From NCBI RefSeq assembly GCF_008327685.1, contig NZ_BDDE01000014.1, positions 540,678 to 604,677 on the forward strand: a DNA stretch of 64,000 nt. Direction: 5' to 3'. Made by a program: the position numbers and the translations under genes. Below are positions 7,534 to 15,824 of this stretch, piece by piece; position 1 is the first letter of the stretch, and every line of letters starts with the position of its first letter. The stretch is from Actinomadura sp. K4S16. Lineage in GTDB: Bacteria; Actinomycetota; Actinomycetes; Streptosporangiales; Streptosporangiaceae. The notes beneath the pieces are model-generated. The model was given only the letters and a program-made list of their open reading frames with translations. It ran no database searches and was not told the origin of the DNA.

Positions 7534-8835
7534 TCAGGAACCGTCCTCGACCATGCCGACGCGGGCCGGGGCGCGCAGGAGCAGGTAGCCGCTCAGCGCG
7601 CCCGCGAACTGGAATCCGGCGATCGCCAGGACCAGGCCGATCGGGCCGATGGCGTCGGCGGACGCGGCGGTCAGCGCGGCGCCCACCGCGGAAGCGCCGA
7701 TCTTGAGGCTGCCTCCCGTGGTGTTGACCTGCCCGAGCCGGTCCGGGGGCGACTCGCGCTGGCGCAGCATGAGCGTGGCCGCGAACACCGGCCCCTCAGC
7801 GATCCCCGCGGCGACGAACGCCGCCGTCGCCCACGGCATGGACGGCGCGGCGGCGAGGGCGGCCAGCGACGCCCCGAACGCGACGAGCCCGGTGAGCATG
7901 ACCGGTTCGGCGTGCTTGGGGGTCAGCCACCGGCTGGACGCCAGGGAGCCGATCAGGGAGCCGACGGCCATGGCCACGAGGAGCCGTCCGCCCGCGCTGG
8001 GCGGCGCGCCGATGTGCTCGGCGAGCAGCACCGCCGTGACGGCGACGCCGCCGAAACCCATCCAAGCGAGCGTCGTCGCGACGGTCAGGGCCCGCAGGAC
8101 CCGGCCCTCGGCCAGGACCACCAGCCCGCCCGTGATCACTGAGAGTGCTCCCGCCCGCGTCCCGGCGGCGGCCGTCTCCGTCTCGACGGCCGCCGGACCG
8201 CCGACCGCGCCCGTGTCCGCCGTCGCCTCGACGGCGGCCGGCCCGGGCACGGCGTCGTCCACGGTCGCGGAGGGGCCGGGGAAGGGCAGGAACGGCAAGG
8301 TCAGGAGCCCGAGGAGGCCCACCGCGACCACGGCGGTCCCGGCGTACCGGCCGCCCGCCATGGCGGCCAGGCCGGCGGCGAGGCCGGGCCCGGCGATCCC
8401 GGCGAGGTTGTAGCTGGACGCCTCCAGCCCGTACGCGCGCGAGAGCCGGTCGGCGGGGACGAACCGCGGCAGGAGGCTGGTCAGCGCGACGACGATGGGC
8501 TCGGTGCAGCCGATCACGGCGGCGACGACCAGCGCGAGGGCGAGCGGCGAGCGTCCCGCGACGGCGAGCAGCAGCCCGGTCGCGGCGACGTAGCAGGCGG
8601 CGAGGGCGAGGGCGCCGCGGCGGGGGCGCGCCACCCGGTCCAGCGCGTTCCCGATCACGGGCCCGCTCAGCACGTACGGCAGCGTCATCGCGGTCTGCAG
8701 GTAGCCGGCGGTGGCGGCGTGGCCCGTCCGCGCCTGGACGGTCAGGACCAGCGCGGTCGCGACCCCCTCGGCGGACACGCGCAGCATCGTCGCCGACGTG
8801 AGGTGGAGGGGGAGCGCCGCGGTCCTGCCGATCAC
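7534..8835 (-). CDS. MFS transporter
   Basis: A 433-residue major facilitator protein with about 12 hydrophobic segments. It is Gly/Ala-rich, with a typical first-half turn (GNALDRVARPRRG) and a central hydrophilic loop rich in Ala, Thr and Val (about 200-240) between two six-helix halves. The GTG start at 8835 is chosen because upstream in-frame codons run into the divergent arginine deiminase gene. Substrate cannot be read. The gene diverges from arcA by only 42 bp, so the two may share regulation, but no known arginine/ornithine antiporter signature is visible. Confidence 0.85.
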   Translation of the reverse strand: MIGRTAALPLHLTSATMLRVSAEGVATALVLTVQARTGHAATAGYLQTAMTLPYVLSGPVIGNALDRVARPRRGALALAACYVAATGLLLAVAGRSPLALALVVAAVIGCTEPIVVALTSLLPRFVPADRLSRAYGLEASSYNLAGIAGPGLAAGLAAMAGGRYAGTAVVAVGLLGLLTLPFLPFPGPSATVDDAVPGPAAVEATADTGAVGGPAAVETETAAAGTRAGALSVITGGLVVLAEGRVLRALTVATTLAWMGFGGVAVTAVLLAEHIGAPPSAGGRLLVAMAVGSLIGSLASSRWLTPKHAEPVMLTGLVAFGASLAALAAAPSMPWATAAFVAAGIAEGPVFAATLMLRQRESPPDRLGQVNTTGGSLKIGASAVGAALTAASADAIGPIGLVLAIAGFQFAGALSGYLLLRAPARVGMVEDGS

Positions 8836-8864
8836 CCTTGCATGGTGGCACGGCCTCCGCCGCC

Positions 8865-8870
8865 TAGACT
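8865..8870 (+). promoter_or_regulatory. -10 element of leaderless arginine deiminase gene
   Basis: TAGACT ends 7 nt before the GTG start of arcA, the spacing expected when transcription starts at the start codon. No convincing -35 hexamer is seen. This supports the choice of GTG at 8878. Confidence 0.5.
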
Positions 8871-8877
8871 GCGGAGG

Positions 8878-10086
8878 GTGACGGCAGCGAAGACAGCACA
8901 CGAGCACCGGGTCACCAGCGAGGTCGGACGGCTGCGGACGGTGCTGCTGCACCGCCCCGGCGCGGAGCTCAAGCGGCTGACCCCGCGCAACAGCGACAAG
9001 CTCCTGTTCGACGCGATCCCGTGGGCGGGCCGGGCGCAGGAGGAGCACGACGCGTTCGCCGAGGCGCTGCGGTCACGCGGCGTCGAGGTCCTGTACGTGA
9101 CGGAGCTGCTCCAGGACGCCCTGGAGTACGAGGCCGCGCGGGACCAGGCGATCGCGGACGCCATCGTCGACCTGCGCCTCGGCGACCAGCTCCGCCGCGT
9201 CGTCGAGGACCACCTGCGCGGCCTCCACCCGGAGAACCTCGCGCACACGCTGATCGCCGGGCTCGCGCACGAGGAGCTGAAGGCCGGGCACGGCCTCGTC
9301 TACCGGCTGATGGACGAGCAGGACTTCATCGTCGACCCGCTGCCGGGCCTGCTGTTCACCCGCGACAACAGCACCTGGATCGGCGACCGCGTGGCGGTGA
9401 CGAGCCTCGCGATGGAGGCGCGCCGGCGCGAGTCGGCCCTCACCGGCCTGATCTACGCGCACCACCCGAGGTTCGCCGGCGTGGAGCCGGTGTACACCCC
9501 CTCCCTTGAGCATCTGGAGGGCGGGGACGTCCTGCTCCTGCGGCCGGGCGTGATCGCGGTCGGCACCGGCGAGCGGACGACCCCGGCGGGCGTCGAGCGC
9601 CTGGCCCGCCAGGTGATCGGGGCCGGGCTCGCCCACACCGTGCTGGCCGTGCCGATCGCGCAGGAGCGCGCGACCATGCACCTCGACACCGTCTGCACGA
9701 TGGTCGACGTCGACACCGTCGTGATGTACCCGCCGGTGGCGCACTCGCTGACCGCCTACACGGTGACGCTGGCCGACGGGGACCTGCGCGTCGCCGAGCC
9801 GCGCCCGTTCCTCCAGGCCGCGGCCGACGCGATGGGCCTGGACCACCTCAAGGTGATCGACACCGGGCTCGACCCGGTCACCGCCGAGCGCGAGCAGTGG
9901 GACGACGGGAACAACACGCTCGCCGTGGCCCCGCGCCTGTGCGTCGCCTACGAGCGCAACATCGAGACCAACGCGCAGCTGGAGGCTTCGGGGATCGAGG
10001 TCATCCGGATCAGCGGCAGCGAGCTGGGGACGGGGCGCGGCGGCCCTCGCTGCATGTCCTGCCCGATCCTGCGCGAGGAGATCTGA
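8878..10086 (+). CDS. arcA: arginine deiminase
   Basis: A 402-residue guanidino-group-modifying enzyme that hydrolyses L-arginine to citrulline and ammonia. Family motifs in order: the N-terminal SEVGRLRTVLLHRPG, LLFTRDNSTWIGDR (159-170), EGGDVLLL with catalytic acid (about 214-221), MHLDTVCTM with catalytic His (about 268) and the C-terminal GRGGPRCMSCP with nucleophilic Cys near 392. The usual FTRDPF reads FTRDNST, a tolerated variation. Length matches the family. No arcB, arcC or antiporter gene is adjacent, so it may act in arginine catabolism or acid/nitrogen balance rather than in a full ADI operon. Confidence 0.95.
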   Translation: MTAAKTAHEHRVTSEVGRLRTVLLHRPGAELKRLTPRNSDKLLFDAIPWAGRAQEEHDAFAEALRSRGVEVLYVTELLQDALEYEAARDQAIADAIVDLRLGDQLRRVVEDHLRGLHPENLAHTLIAGLAHEELKAGHGLVYRLMDEQDFIVDPLPGLLFTRDNSTWIGDRVAVTSLAMEARRRESALTGLIYAHHPRFAGVEPVYTPSLEHLEGGDVLLLRPGVIAVGTGERTTPAGVERLARQVIGAGLAHTVLAVPIAQERATMHLDTVCTMVDVDTVVMYPPVAHSLTAYTVTLADGDLRVAEPRPFLQAAADAMGLDHLKVIDTGLDPVTAEREQWDDGNNTLAVAPRLCVAYERNIETNAQLEASGIEVIRISGSELGTGRGGPRCMSCPILREEI

Positions 10087-10187
10087 GCTCCGGACGGCCG
10101 GAGGCATCCGGGCATCCGGGGTCGACGGGGTCGGGCGGCGGGCGCGAGAACGGCACCGCGATGCCCTGCGAAGTGGGGGTTTAGCGC

Positions 10188-10280
10188 CCTTCCCGGCGCC
10201 GGGGGCTCAAGGCGCGCGGCGCCGGGAAGGACCGACAACGCCCGCGATGTCGACGGGGGCACGACATCGCCCGGGCGTTG
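10188..10280. terminator. tandem hairpins between convergent genes
   Basis: Two strong stems in a row. The first has perfect 13-bp arms (10188-10200 and 10218-10230). The second pairs 10236-10252 with 10262-10280, 17 bp with a 2-nt bulge. They lie between arcA and the convergent ATPase gene and probably terminate both. Confidence 0.7.
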
Positions 10281-10328
10281 CAGAGGACCATACAAGGTCG
10301 GGCGGGGTTCCTTCCAGGCAGGGTCGCT

Positions 10329-10949
10329 CTATGCCGGATATGCCCGGCTCGGAGCCACTTCACTCCTGGTTCCGTTACAAAGGTCCTCTCCGGGCTCGTC
10401 CAGCAGGTCCGGAAAGGCGGACAAATCCGGGGCGACGGCGTGCATCCCGGCGGGGGCGGCCATCCGCTCGTCGCCGGGCGTCCTGGGCGCCCTCAGGACG
10501 GCCCAGACCGTCGTGGTGCCGTCTTCGTGGCGCACCCCCCAGCCCTCGGACAGGGCCTCGACGATGCCGAGCCCCCTGCCGCCGAGCGAGGAGAGCGTGC
10601 CCGGACCGCGGCGCGGCTCGGTCATCGCGCCGCCGTCGCTGACCTCGAGTTCGAGGAGGTCGCCGCGGCACAGCCAGCACACCTTCACCTGGCCGGACGG
10701 GAGCGGCCGTGCGTGCCGCAGGGCATTGCTGAGCAGCTCGCTGATGATGACGCTGGCGTCGTCGACGATCGAGTCGTAGACGCCCGAGTCGGCCAGCTCA
10801 GAGCTGAGGCGCCTGCGGGCGACCGCGACGCTGGACGGTGCGTGTGGCAGCAGTACGACGCTCGACGCCCTCACCTCCCCGATGCTCCGCTCTCTCGGAC
10901 GAGTCCCGTCATCGCTCTTCCGGTACGACCGAAATGCCCTGATGGCCAT
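10329..10949 (-). CDS. anti-sigma-type ATP-binding protein (RsbW-like HATPase)
   Basis: A 206-residue soluble protein with a histidine-kinase-like ATPase domain of the RsbW/SpoIIAB kind. The N-box is in VIISELLSNALRHA (about 68-81), then LELEVSDGGA and the G-box LGGRGLGIVEALSEGWGV. It lacks a phospho-acceptor His or membrane segments. Many such single-domain proteins occur in actinomycetes and regulate sigma factors or anti-anti-sigma factors. ATG at 10949 gives the longest reading, but a GTG at 10874 preceded by GGGGAG is also possible. It follows the histidine kinase gene on the same strand, 295 bp away. Confidence 0.85.
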   Translation of the reverse strand: MAIRAFRSYRKSDDGTRPRERSIGEVRASSVVLLPHAPSSVAVARRRLSSELADSGVYDSIVDDASVIISELLSNALRHARPLPSGQVKVCWLCRGDLLELEVSDGGAMTEPRRGPGTLSSLGGRGLGIVEALSEGWGVRHEDGTTTVWAVLRAPRTPGDERMAAPAGMHAVAPDLSAFPDLLDEPGEDLCNGTRSEVAPSRAYPA

Positions 10950-11244
10950 GGCCGGAAACCCGAACGGTTCAGTTCACCACCTGCACAACGAGTCATCGGC
11001 CGTCCGGTCACGGTGATCACCCCCGGATCGGAATCTCGTCCCCAAACGGCGACCAACCAAGGACCTATCCAGCCAACGGCGGATTTACTCCTCGCACACG
11101 CGTTTCGTCCATCACACCCCGCTGCCGCCGCACTTCTCCGCACCAACCCAGCCTGCCCGCCGCCGGGACCGCCGAAAGCCCTGGTCACGCCCGTCTCACC
11201 GGGCCACCAGGGACGGACTGTCCGCGCGGTAAGCCGGCGCCGGA
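10950..11244. other. intergenic region upstream of the ATPase gene
   Basis: 295 bp with lower GC than its neighbours and no supported gene. It should hold the promoter of the minus-strand ATPase gene. No clear inverted repeat or promoter pair was identified. Confidence 0.4.
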
Positions 11245-13257
11245 TCAGCCGGCCGAGCGCAGCACGAGCCGCATGCACGTGCCCTCGCCCGCCCGCGCGC
11301 CACCTGCGGGTCCGCGCCCCTCGCTCACGGCCAGTAGCCGAGTGGTTCGTTCCATATCGGCCGGTTCTGCCGCCATCGTCCCGTTAAGCGACTTTTGAAC
11401 GGACTCTATGTGAGATGTCTCACGTCCCGCGGGATGGGCGGAGATCGTGCCGCCCTGCGCCTCGGTCAGCCGTTTCACGATGTACAGGCCGAGCCCGATC
11501 CCGCCGAACCGGCGGCGGTCCCCGGCGTCCCCCTGGACGAACCGCTCGAAGATCCGCTCATGGTCGCCGAGCGGGATGCCGATGCCCTCGTCGGAGACCG
11601 TGACGACGATGTCGGGGCCCTCGCAGCGGGCCCGGACGCGCACCGTCCCGCCGTCCGGGGAGTACTTGAACGCGTTCTCCAGCAGCTGGCCGAGGACGAT
11701 GTCGGTGGCCATCGCGTCCCCGCGGCACGGCGGCAGCTCCGGGTCGATGTCCAGCTCCACCCGGTGCAGCGGCGACAGCGAGCGGAACCCGGCGACCACG
11801 CCCTCCAGGACGCGGACGAGGTCGAACGACTCGATCGCCACGGCCAGCTCGTCGGCGCCGGCGCGGGAGCCGAGCAGCAGGTGCTCGACGAGCCGGCCGA
11901 GCGACTGGGCGCGCTCGGCGATGGTGGCGACGGCGGCGCGCCGGTCGGTGTCGGTCAGCTCGTCCCACCGGTTGACCAGCGTGGAGGCGAACCCCTGCAC
12001 GACCGTGATCGGGGTCCGCAGCTCGTGGCTGGTCGTGGCGAGGAACAGGTCCTTGGCCTCCTCCAGCGCCTTGGCCTCCGAGACGTCGCGGAAGTCGACG
12101 ACCAGCTCGCCGGTCTCCTCGATCTCGGCGGCCAGCACGTTCAGCCACCTCCCCGACTCCAGGCGGAACGTGAGCATCTCGCCGAGCGCGGGCATGTCGA
12201 ACGGCAGCGGGCGGCCGAGCGCGTCCTCCGGCGGGATGCCGGTGAGGGTGTGCGCGGCGTGGTTCCAGTGCCGGACGACGAGGTCGTGGTCGAGCACGGC
12301 GATGCCGTCGGCGCTGGAGTCGATGACGGCGCGCTCGTGCGCCCGCTGCCGGACGACCTCCGCGTAGGCGACGGCGTTGCCGACCGCGACCCCGGCATGC
12401 CCGGCGAGCAGCTCCAGCAGCTCCAGCTCGGTGTGCCCGACCTTGCGCCCGGAGAACAGCGCGTACAGCGCGCCGTACGGCCGGTTTTGCAGGTACGACA
12501 GGCCGAGCGCGATCGTGTGCAGGCCGGGCAGCTCCGACCAGATCAGGTCGCCGAGGCGCCGCTCCCCCGTCGCGAGCTTGACGGTCTTGCCCGACCGCAG
12601 CAGCTCCCCGACCAGGCTCGGCCGCAGCTCGGCCGACCTGCCGCGCATCCGCTCCGGCAGCCCGGACATGCTGACCAGCCGCAGCCGCTCGCCCTCGATC
12701 TTGACGAACCCGCCGGCGTCGGCGCCGGTCAGCTCGATGAGCGCGGCGGTGATCCGGTCGAGCACCACGGCGAGGTCGAGTTCGGCGCCGAGGTCGGCGA
12801 CGATGTCGTTCAGCCGCCTTACGAGCCGGGCCCGCTCGGTCATGCGGTGCTGGAGGATCTCGTCGTCCTCGACCGGGTGGTACACCCCGACCCAGCCGAG
12901 CAGCGTGCCGTTCGGGTCCTTCAGCAGGCTCGTGTCGATGCGCACGTCGATGAGCCGGCCGTCGCGGTGGAAGCGGCGGGTCGCGATCGAGATCTGCCCG
13001 CCGTCGGCCTCGCCCTCGCCGCCGCGCCGGGTGAGGAGCCGCTCCTGGACGGCGTTGTGCTCGGCCTTCAGCTCGTCCGGGACGATGGGCGGGACGCGGC
13101 CGATCACCTCGGCGGCCGTCCAGCCGAACATGCGCTCGGCCGCCGGGTTCCACACGGTGACCCGGTGCCGCTGGTCCACGGCCACGATCGCGTCCGCGGC
13201 GCTCTCGATGACGGCCCGCGCGATCGGATCGTGCACGTGCTGATACACGTCTGTCAT
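11245..13257 (-). CDS. PAS-GAF-PAS sensor histidine kinase with C-terminal insertion
   Basis: A 670-residue cytoplasmic hybrid sensor. PAS1 covers about 10-130 (IVAVDQRHRVTVWNPAAERM), GAF about 150-300, PAS2 about 310-400, a HisKA dimerisation domain has phospho-acceptor His near 411 (TTSHELRTPITVV), and an HATPase follows with N-box LLENAFKYS and G-boxes DEGIGIP and GGIGLGLYIVKRL. There are no membrane segments, so the signal is probably intracellular. After GGTISAH the normal short link to the final strand (GTCMRLVL) is replaced by about 50 residues with unusual codons. ATG at 13257 is preferred over an upstream TTG. No response regulator is adjacent. Confidence 0.9.
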   Translation of the reverse strand: MTDVYQHVHDPIARAVIESAADAIVAVDQRHRVTVWNPAAERMFGWTAAEVIGRVPPIVPDELKAEHNAVQERLLTRRGGEGEADGGQISIATRRFHRDGRLIDVRIDTSLLKDPNGTLLGWVGVYHPVEDDEILQHRMTERARLVRRLNDIVADLGAELDLAVVLDRITAALIELTGADAGGFVKIEGERLRLVSMSGLPERMRGRSAELRPSLVGELLRSGKTVKLATGERRLGDLIWSELPGLHTIALGLSYLQNRPYGALYALFSGRKVGHTELELLELLAGHAGVAVGNAVAYAEVVRQRAHERAVIDSSADGIAVLDHDLVVRHWNHAAHTLTGIPPEDALGRPLPFDMPALGEMLTFRLESGRWLNVLAAEIEETGELVVDFRDVSEAKALEEAKDLFLATTSHELRTPITVVQGFASTLVNRWDELTDTDRRAAVATIAERAQSLGRLVEHLLLGSRAGADELAVAIESFDLVRVLEGVVAGFRSLSPLHRVELDIDPELPPCRGDAMATDIVLGQLLENAFKYSPDGGTVRVRARCEGPDIVVTVSDEGIGIPLGDHERIFERFVQGDAGDRRRFGGIGLGLYIVKRLTEAQGGTISAHPAGRETSHIESVQKSLNGTMAAEPADMERTTRLLAVSEGRGPAGGARAGEGTCMRLVLRSAG

Positions 13258-13321
13258 CGTGCCACCGCACTCCGGCGTACCGCCGGGCAACTTGCGTCGG
13301 AACTTGCTGCCGACCCAAACC

Positions 13322-14671
13322 TTACCGTTTGGTAAGCCTGCCGATGAGCAGGGCCGCGACCCCTGCCACCAGGAACGACAGCAGCGAGGCGCTCATCCAG
13401 GTCTGCGGCGTGAAGTGCAGCGCGTCCCGGACACCGGACCAAAGCTCGGTCCAGCGGGCCACGGTGCCGGGGTTCACGAGCTGGTACACGACGAACCCCG
13501 CCGCCCATGCGGCGATCATGCCCCAGCGGGACGGCGCCGTCCGCGAGACGTCCCAGCCGGCGCGGTCCCGGCCGCGGCCGAGGAAGAAGTCGGCCGCCAG
13601 GACGCCGAGCATCGGCACGAACACCGAGCCGATCAGCGAGAGGAAGCCCGCGTAGTCGCCGATGTCCAGGACCAGCGCGAGCACGGTGATGAGGATGCCG
13701 AGCCCGACGCTCAGCACCCGGCGGTCGGCCCGGGGGAACAGGTTCTGGATCGACACCGCCGTGGAGTAGGTGTCGGCGAACGACTGGTCGGCCTCCCGCA
13801 GCACGAACACCGCGAAGAACACCACGCCCAGCGAGGCGCCCAGGAACGGGTCGAAGATCTTGCCCGAGTCGCCCGCGACCAGTGCGAGCGCGAGCAGGCC
13901 GAGGACGTAGGCGACGATCTGCGTGACGGAGTAGCCGACGGCCGCGGCGCCGAACGCCCCGCGCTCGGTGCGCGCGTGCCGGGTGTAGTCGGCGGCGACC
14001 GGCACCCAGGAGATCGACACTGCCAGCGCGGCGTCCGCGCCGACCCAGAACCCGCCCCACGAGCCCTGGTTCAGGTCGGGCAGCGGCTCCCGGACCAGCC
14101 GGACGTAGAAGTAGACGAGCGCGATCGCCACCGCGACGGTCACGTAGCGGCGCAGCAGCCGCACCGAGCCGAGCGGCCACACCGTCAGCACGGTCGTGAT
14201 CGCGCCCGCCGCGACGACGTAGCCCCAGCGGGGGACGCCGTCCCACAGCTCGCGGGCCGCGTCGGCGATGACGATCAGCTCGAACGTGCCCCAGCCGACG
14301 AGCTGGGCGATGTTGAGGACGGTCGGCGCGTACGACAGCCGCGCGCCGAACAGGCCGCGCAGCAGCACCATCGCGGGCTGGCCGGTGCGCGCGCCGGGGA
14401 CGGCGGCGAGGCCGAGCATCAGCCCGCCGAGTGCCGTTCCCACGGCCATCGCGACGATGCCCGCCATGATCGAGATGGTGGGCCGGCCGGCGGCGTCCGG
14501 CGCGAGGACGGTGTAGGCGCCGGAGAAGGCCAGGAGGCTGACGCCGAGGTTCCCCCAGAAGGCGCTCTGGTCCCAGAATCCGAGGACCTTGGGGGCGGGC
14601 TCGTCGAGGGTGAACGGGACCTCGTCGCGGACGCGCTCGTCCTGAGGGCGCTTTTCGACGTCGGACGTCAC
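13322..14671 (-). CDS. NCS1-family transporter, probable thiamine-pyrimidine (HMP) uptake, CytX-like
   Basis: A 449-residue membrane protein with about 12 helices, of the cytosine/purine permease (NCS1) family. Family features are the N-terminal FWDQSAFWGNLGVSLLAFSG, GARLSYAPTVLN, the WVPVAADYTRHAR segment and the GDYAGFLSLIGSVFVPMLGVL region. A TPP riboswitch directly upstream marks it as a thiamine-related transporter, so hydroxymethylpyrimidine or a related precursor is the likely substrate. This is inference from the riboswitch. The GTG at 14671 is chosen because AGGGAG, inside the riboswitch 3' end, lies 8 nt upstream. Confidence 0.88.
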   Translation of the reverse strand: MTSDVEKRPQDERVRDEVPFTLDEPAPKVLGFWDQSAFWGNLGVSLLAFSGAYTVLAPDAAGRPTISIMAGIVAMAVGTALGGLMLGLAAVPGARTGQPAMVLLRGLFGARLSYAPTVLNIAQLVGWGTFELIVIADAARELWDGVPRWGYVVAAGAITTVLTVWPLGSVRLLRRYVTVAVAIALVYFYVRLVREPLPDLNQGSWGGFWVGADAALAVSISWVPVAADYTRHARTERGAFGAAAVGYSVTQIVAYVLGLLALALVAGDSGKIFDPFLGASLGVVFFAVFVLREADQSFADTYSTAVSIQNLFPRADRRVLSVGLGILITVLALVLDIGDYAGFLSLIGSVFVPMLGVLAADFFLGRGRDRAGWDVSRTAPSRWGMIAAWAAGFVVYQLVNPGTVARWTELWSGVRDALHFTPQTWMSASLLSFLVAGVAALLIGRLTKR

Positions 14672-14680
14672 GGGACACAC

Positions 14681-14768
14681 TCCCTACGCCGGCATTACCC
14701 GGACAGGTTCATGCGGTCGGCGACGCCTTGGAGGCCGCCCTCTCAGCCCGGCTGTGGCCCGAGCTCCC
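14681..14768 (-). promoter_or_regulatory. thiamine pyrophosphate (TPP, THI-box) riboswitch
   Basis: Read on the minus strand, the leader contains the conserved THI-box cores in order: GGGCTGAGAGG, then after a variable stem, GACCGCATGAACCTG, TCCGGGTAATGCCGGCG and TAGGGAG. This matches the TPP aptamer: CUGAGA for the pyrimidine-sensing arm, and CCUG with GGGUAAUGCC for the pyrophosphate-sensing arm. The final AGGGAG doubles as the ribosome binding site of the transporter gene, which suggests translational repression by TPP. Confidence 0.93.
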
Positions 14769-14855
14769 GCGGTTATCGGTCAGGCCCGATCGTACAACCG
14801 CCCGTCACGCCCCAAAAGGGGGCATCCGGGTCAGATCACTCGACGGCCGGTCAGA

Positions 14856-15191
14856 TCACGCGACGAAGGGCGGGCCGTCCCCGGTCCCCTCCATCGGGCG
14901 GCCGGCCCGGGCCCACCCGTGCATGCCGTCGCCGACGTTGCGCGCCAGCCAGCCCGCCTGGTTCAGCGCGACCGTCACCTGCGCGGACCGCGCCCCGGAC
15001 CGGCAGATCACATAGACCTCCCGGTCACGCGGGATCTCCCCGGCGCGGTCGCCGAGCCGGCTCATGGGGATGTGGACCGCCTCGGGCGCGTGGCCCGCCT
15101 CCCACTCGTCCTGTTCGCGGACGTCCAGCAGGTAGCCGTCCTGCGGGACCTCCGCGGCGACCACGGCCGGCACGTCTTCCCCGAAATTCAT
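14856..15191 (-). CDS. rhodanese-like domain protein
   Basis: A 111-residue single-domain rhodanese. YLLDVREQDEWEAGHAPEAV is the family start, and the active-site loop is VICRSGARSAQV, with the catalytic Cys in CRSGARS near residue 66. The length fits a GlpE/PspE-type sulfurtransferase that moves sulfane sulfur from a donor such as thiosulfate to an acceptor. It lies just beyond the riboswitch-controlled transporter but on the far side of the riboswitch. A thiamine sulfur-relay link is possible but unproven. The ATG at 15191 is preferred over upstream in-frame codons without family similarity. Confidence 0.9.
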   Translation of the reverse strand: MNFGEDVPAVVAAEVPQDGYLLDVREQDEWEAGHAPEAVHIPMSRLGDRAGEIPRDREVYVICRSGARSAQVTVALNQAGWLARNVGDGMHGWARAGRPMEGTGDGPPFVA

Positions 15192-15238
15192 CACACCCCC
15201 CATGGAACCGCGCGAAGCCCCCCTGCGTCGAATCACGC

Positions 15239-15700
15239 ATGCGGTATCGGACGCTCCTTTTCGCAGCGCCCGGGCTGGCCTTGCTCCTGTCCATGGCCGC
15301 CTGCGGCGACGAACAGGCAAACGGAAACCCCGCCGGAGCGCCTTCGGGCACGACGTCCGTGCAGCCGTCCGGCTCACCGGCGGACACACTCACCGTGCAG
15401 GTCAAGGCCTCCAAGGAGGCGCCCGCCAAGACCTGGCGACTGACCTGCGGCCCGCCCGGCGGCGACCATCCCCAGGCGGCCGGCGCCTGCGCGGCCCTCA
15501 CCAAGGTCAAGGATCCCTTCAAACCCGTCCCCAAGGACCAGATGTGCACCAAGATCTACGGCGGTCCGGAGATCGCCACGGTCAAGGGCACCTGGGAGGG
15601 GAAGCAGGTCGACACCACGTTCACCCGCGATGACGGCTGCCAGCTGCACCGCTGGAGCCAGATCGGCCCGGTCTTCGGGAACGTCCCAAAGGTCCGCTGA
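15239..15700 (+). CDS. lipoprotein-anchored SSI-type protease inhibitor, Lys at P1
   Basis: A 153-residue exported protein with a signal peptide and lipobox-like SMAAC (Cys22), a disordered Ser/Thr/Pro linker and a Streptomyces-subtilisin-inhibitor-like domain (about 62-150). The domain shows WRLTCGPPGGDHP, four Cys (70, 84, 103, 134) spaced close to SSI, the reactive-site loop MCTKIYGGP and GTWEGKQVD. By alignment the P1 residue is Lys105, where classical SSI has Met, which favours trypsin-like proteases. SSI proteins are normally secreted free; membrane anchoring is unusual. No protease gene is next to it. Confidence 0.82.
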   Translation: MRYRTLLFAAPGLALLLSMAACGDEQANGNPAGAPSGTTSVQPSGSPADTLTVQVKASKEAPAKTWRLTCGPPGGDHPQAAGACAALTKVKDPFKPVPKDQMCTKIYGGPEIATVKGTWEGKQVDTTFTRDDGCQLHRWSQIGPVFGNVPKVR

Positions 15701-15749
15701 ACCCGGCGGACGAGCCATCCCCGTTCCGGCTCCGTCCGCGACCCACTGA

Positions 15750-15779
15750 GTCAGGCCCCGGCGCCCGCCGGGGCCTGAC
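15750..15779. terminator. bidirectional terminator
   Basis: 14-bp perfect inverted repeat (GTCAGGCCCCGGCG / CGCCGGGGCCTGAC) between the convergent inhibitor gene and scramblase-like gene. Confidence 0.75.
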
Positions 15780-15824
15780 GCGTCTCAGTTCCCGCCCCCG
15801 CCCCCGCCCGCCGGAGCGGCGGGG

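Noticed and set aside
13259..15700. Very long plus-strand reading frame of over 800 codons
   Set aside because: Only its last 153 codons (the SSI-like lipoprotein) have a family match; the rest is antisense to the NCS1 transporter and riboswitch and has the Arg/Gly/Ala-rich composition of GC-rich shadow frames.
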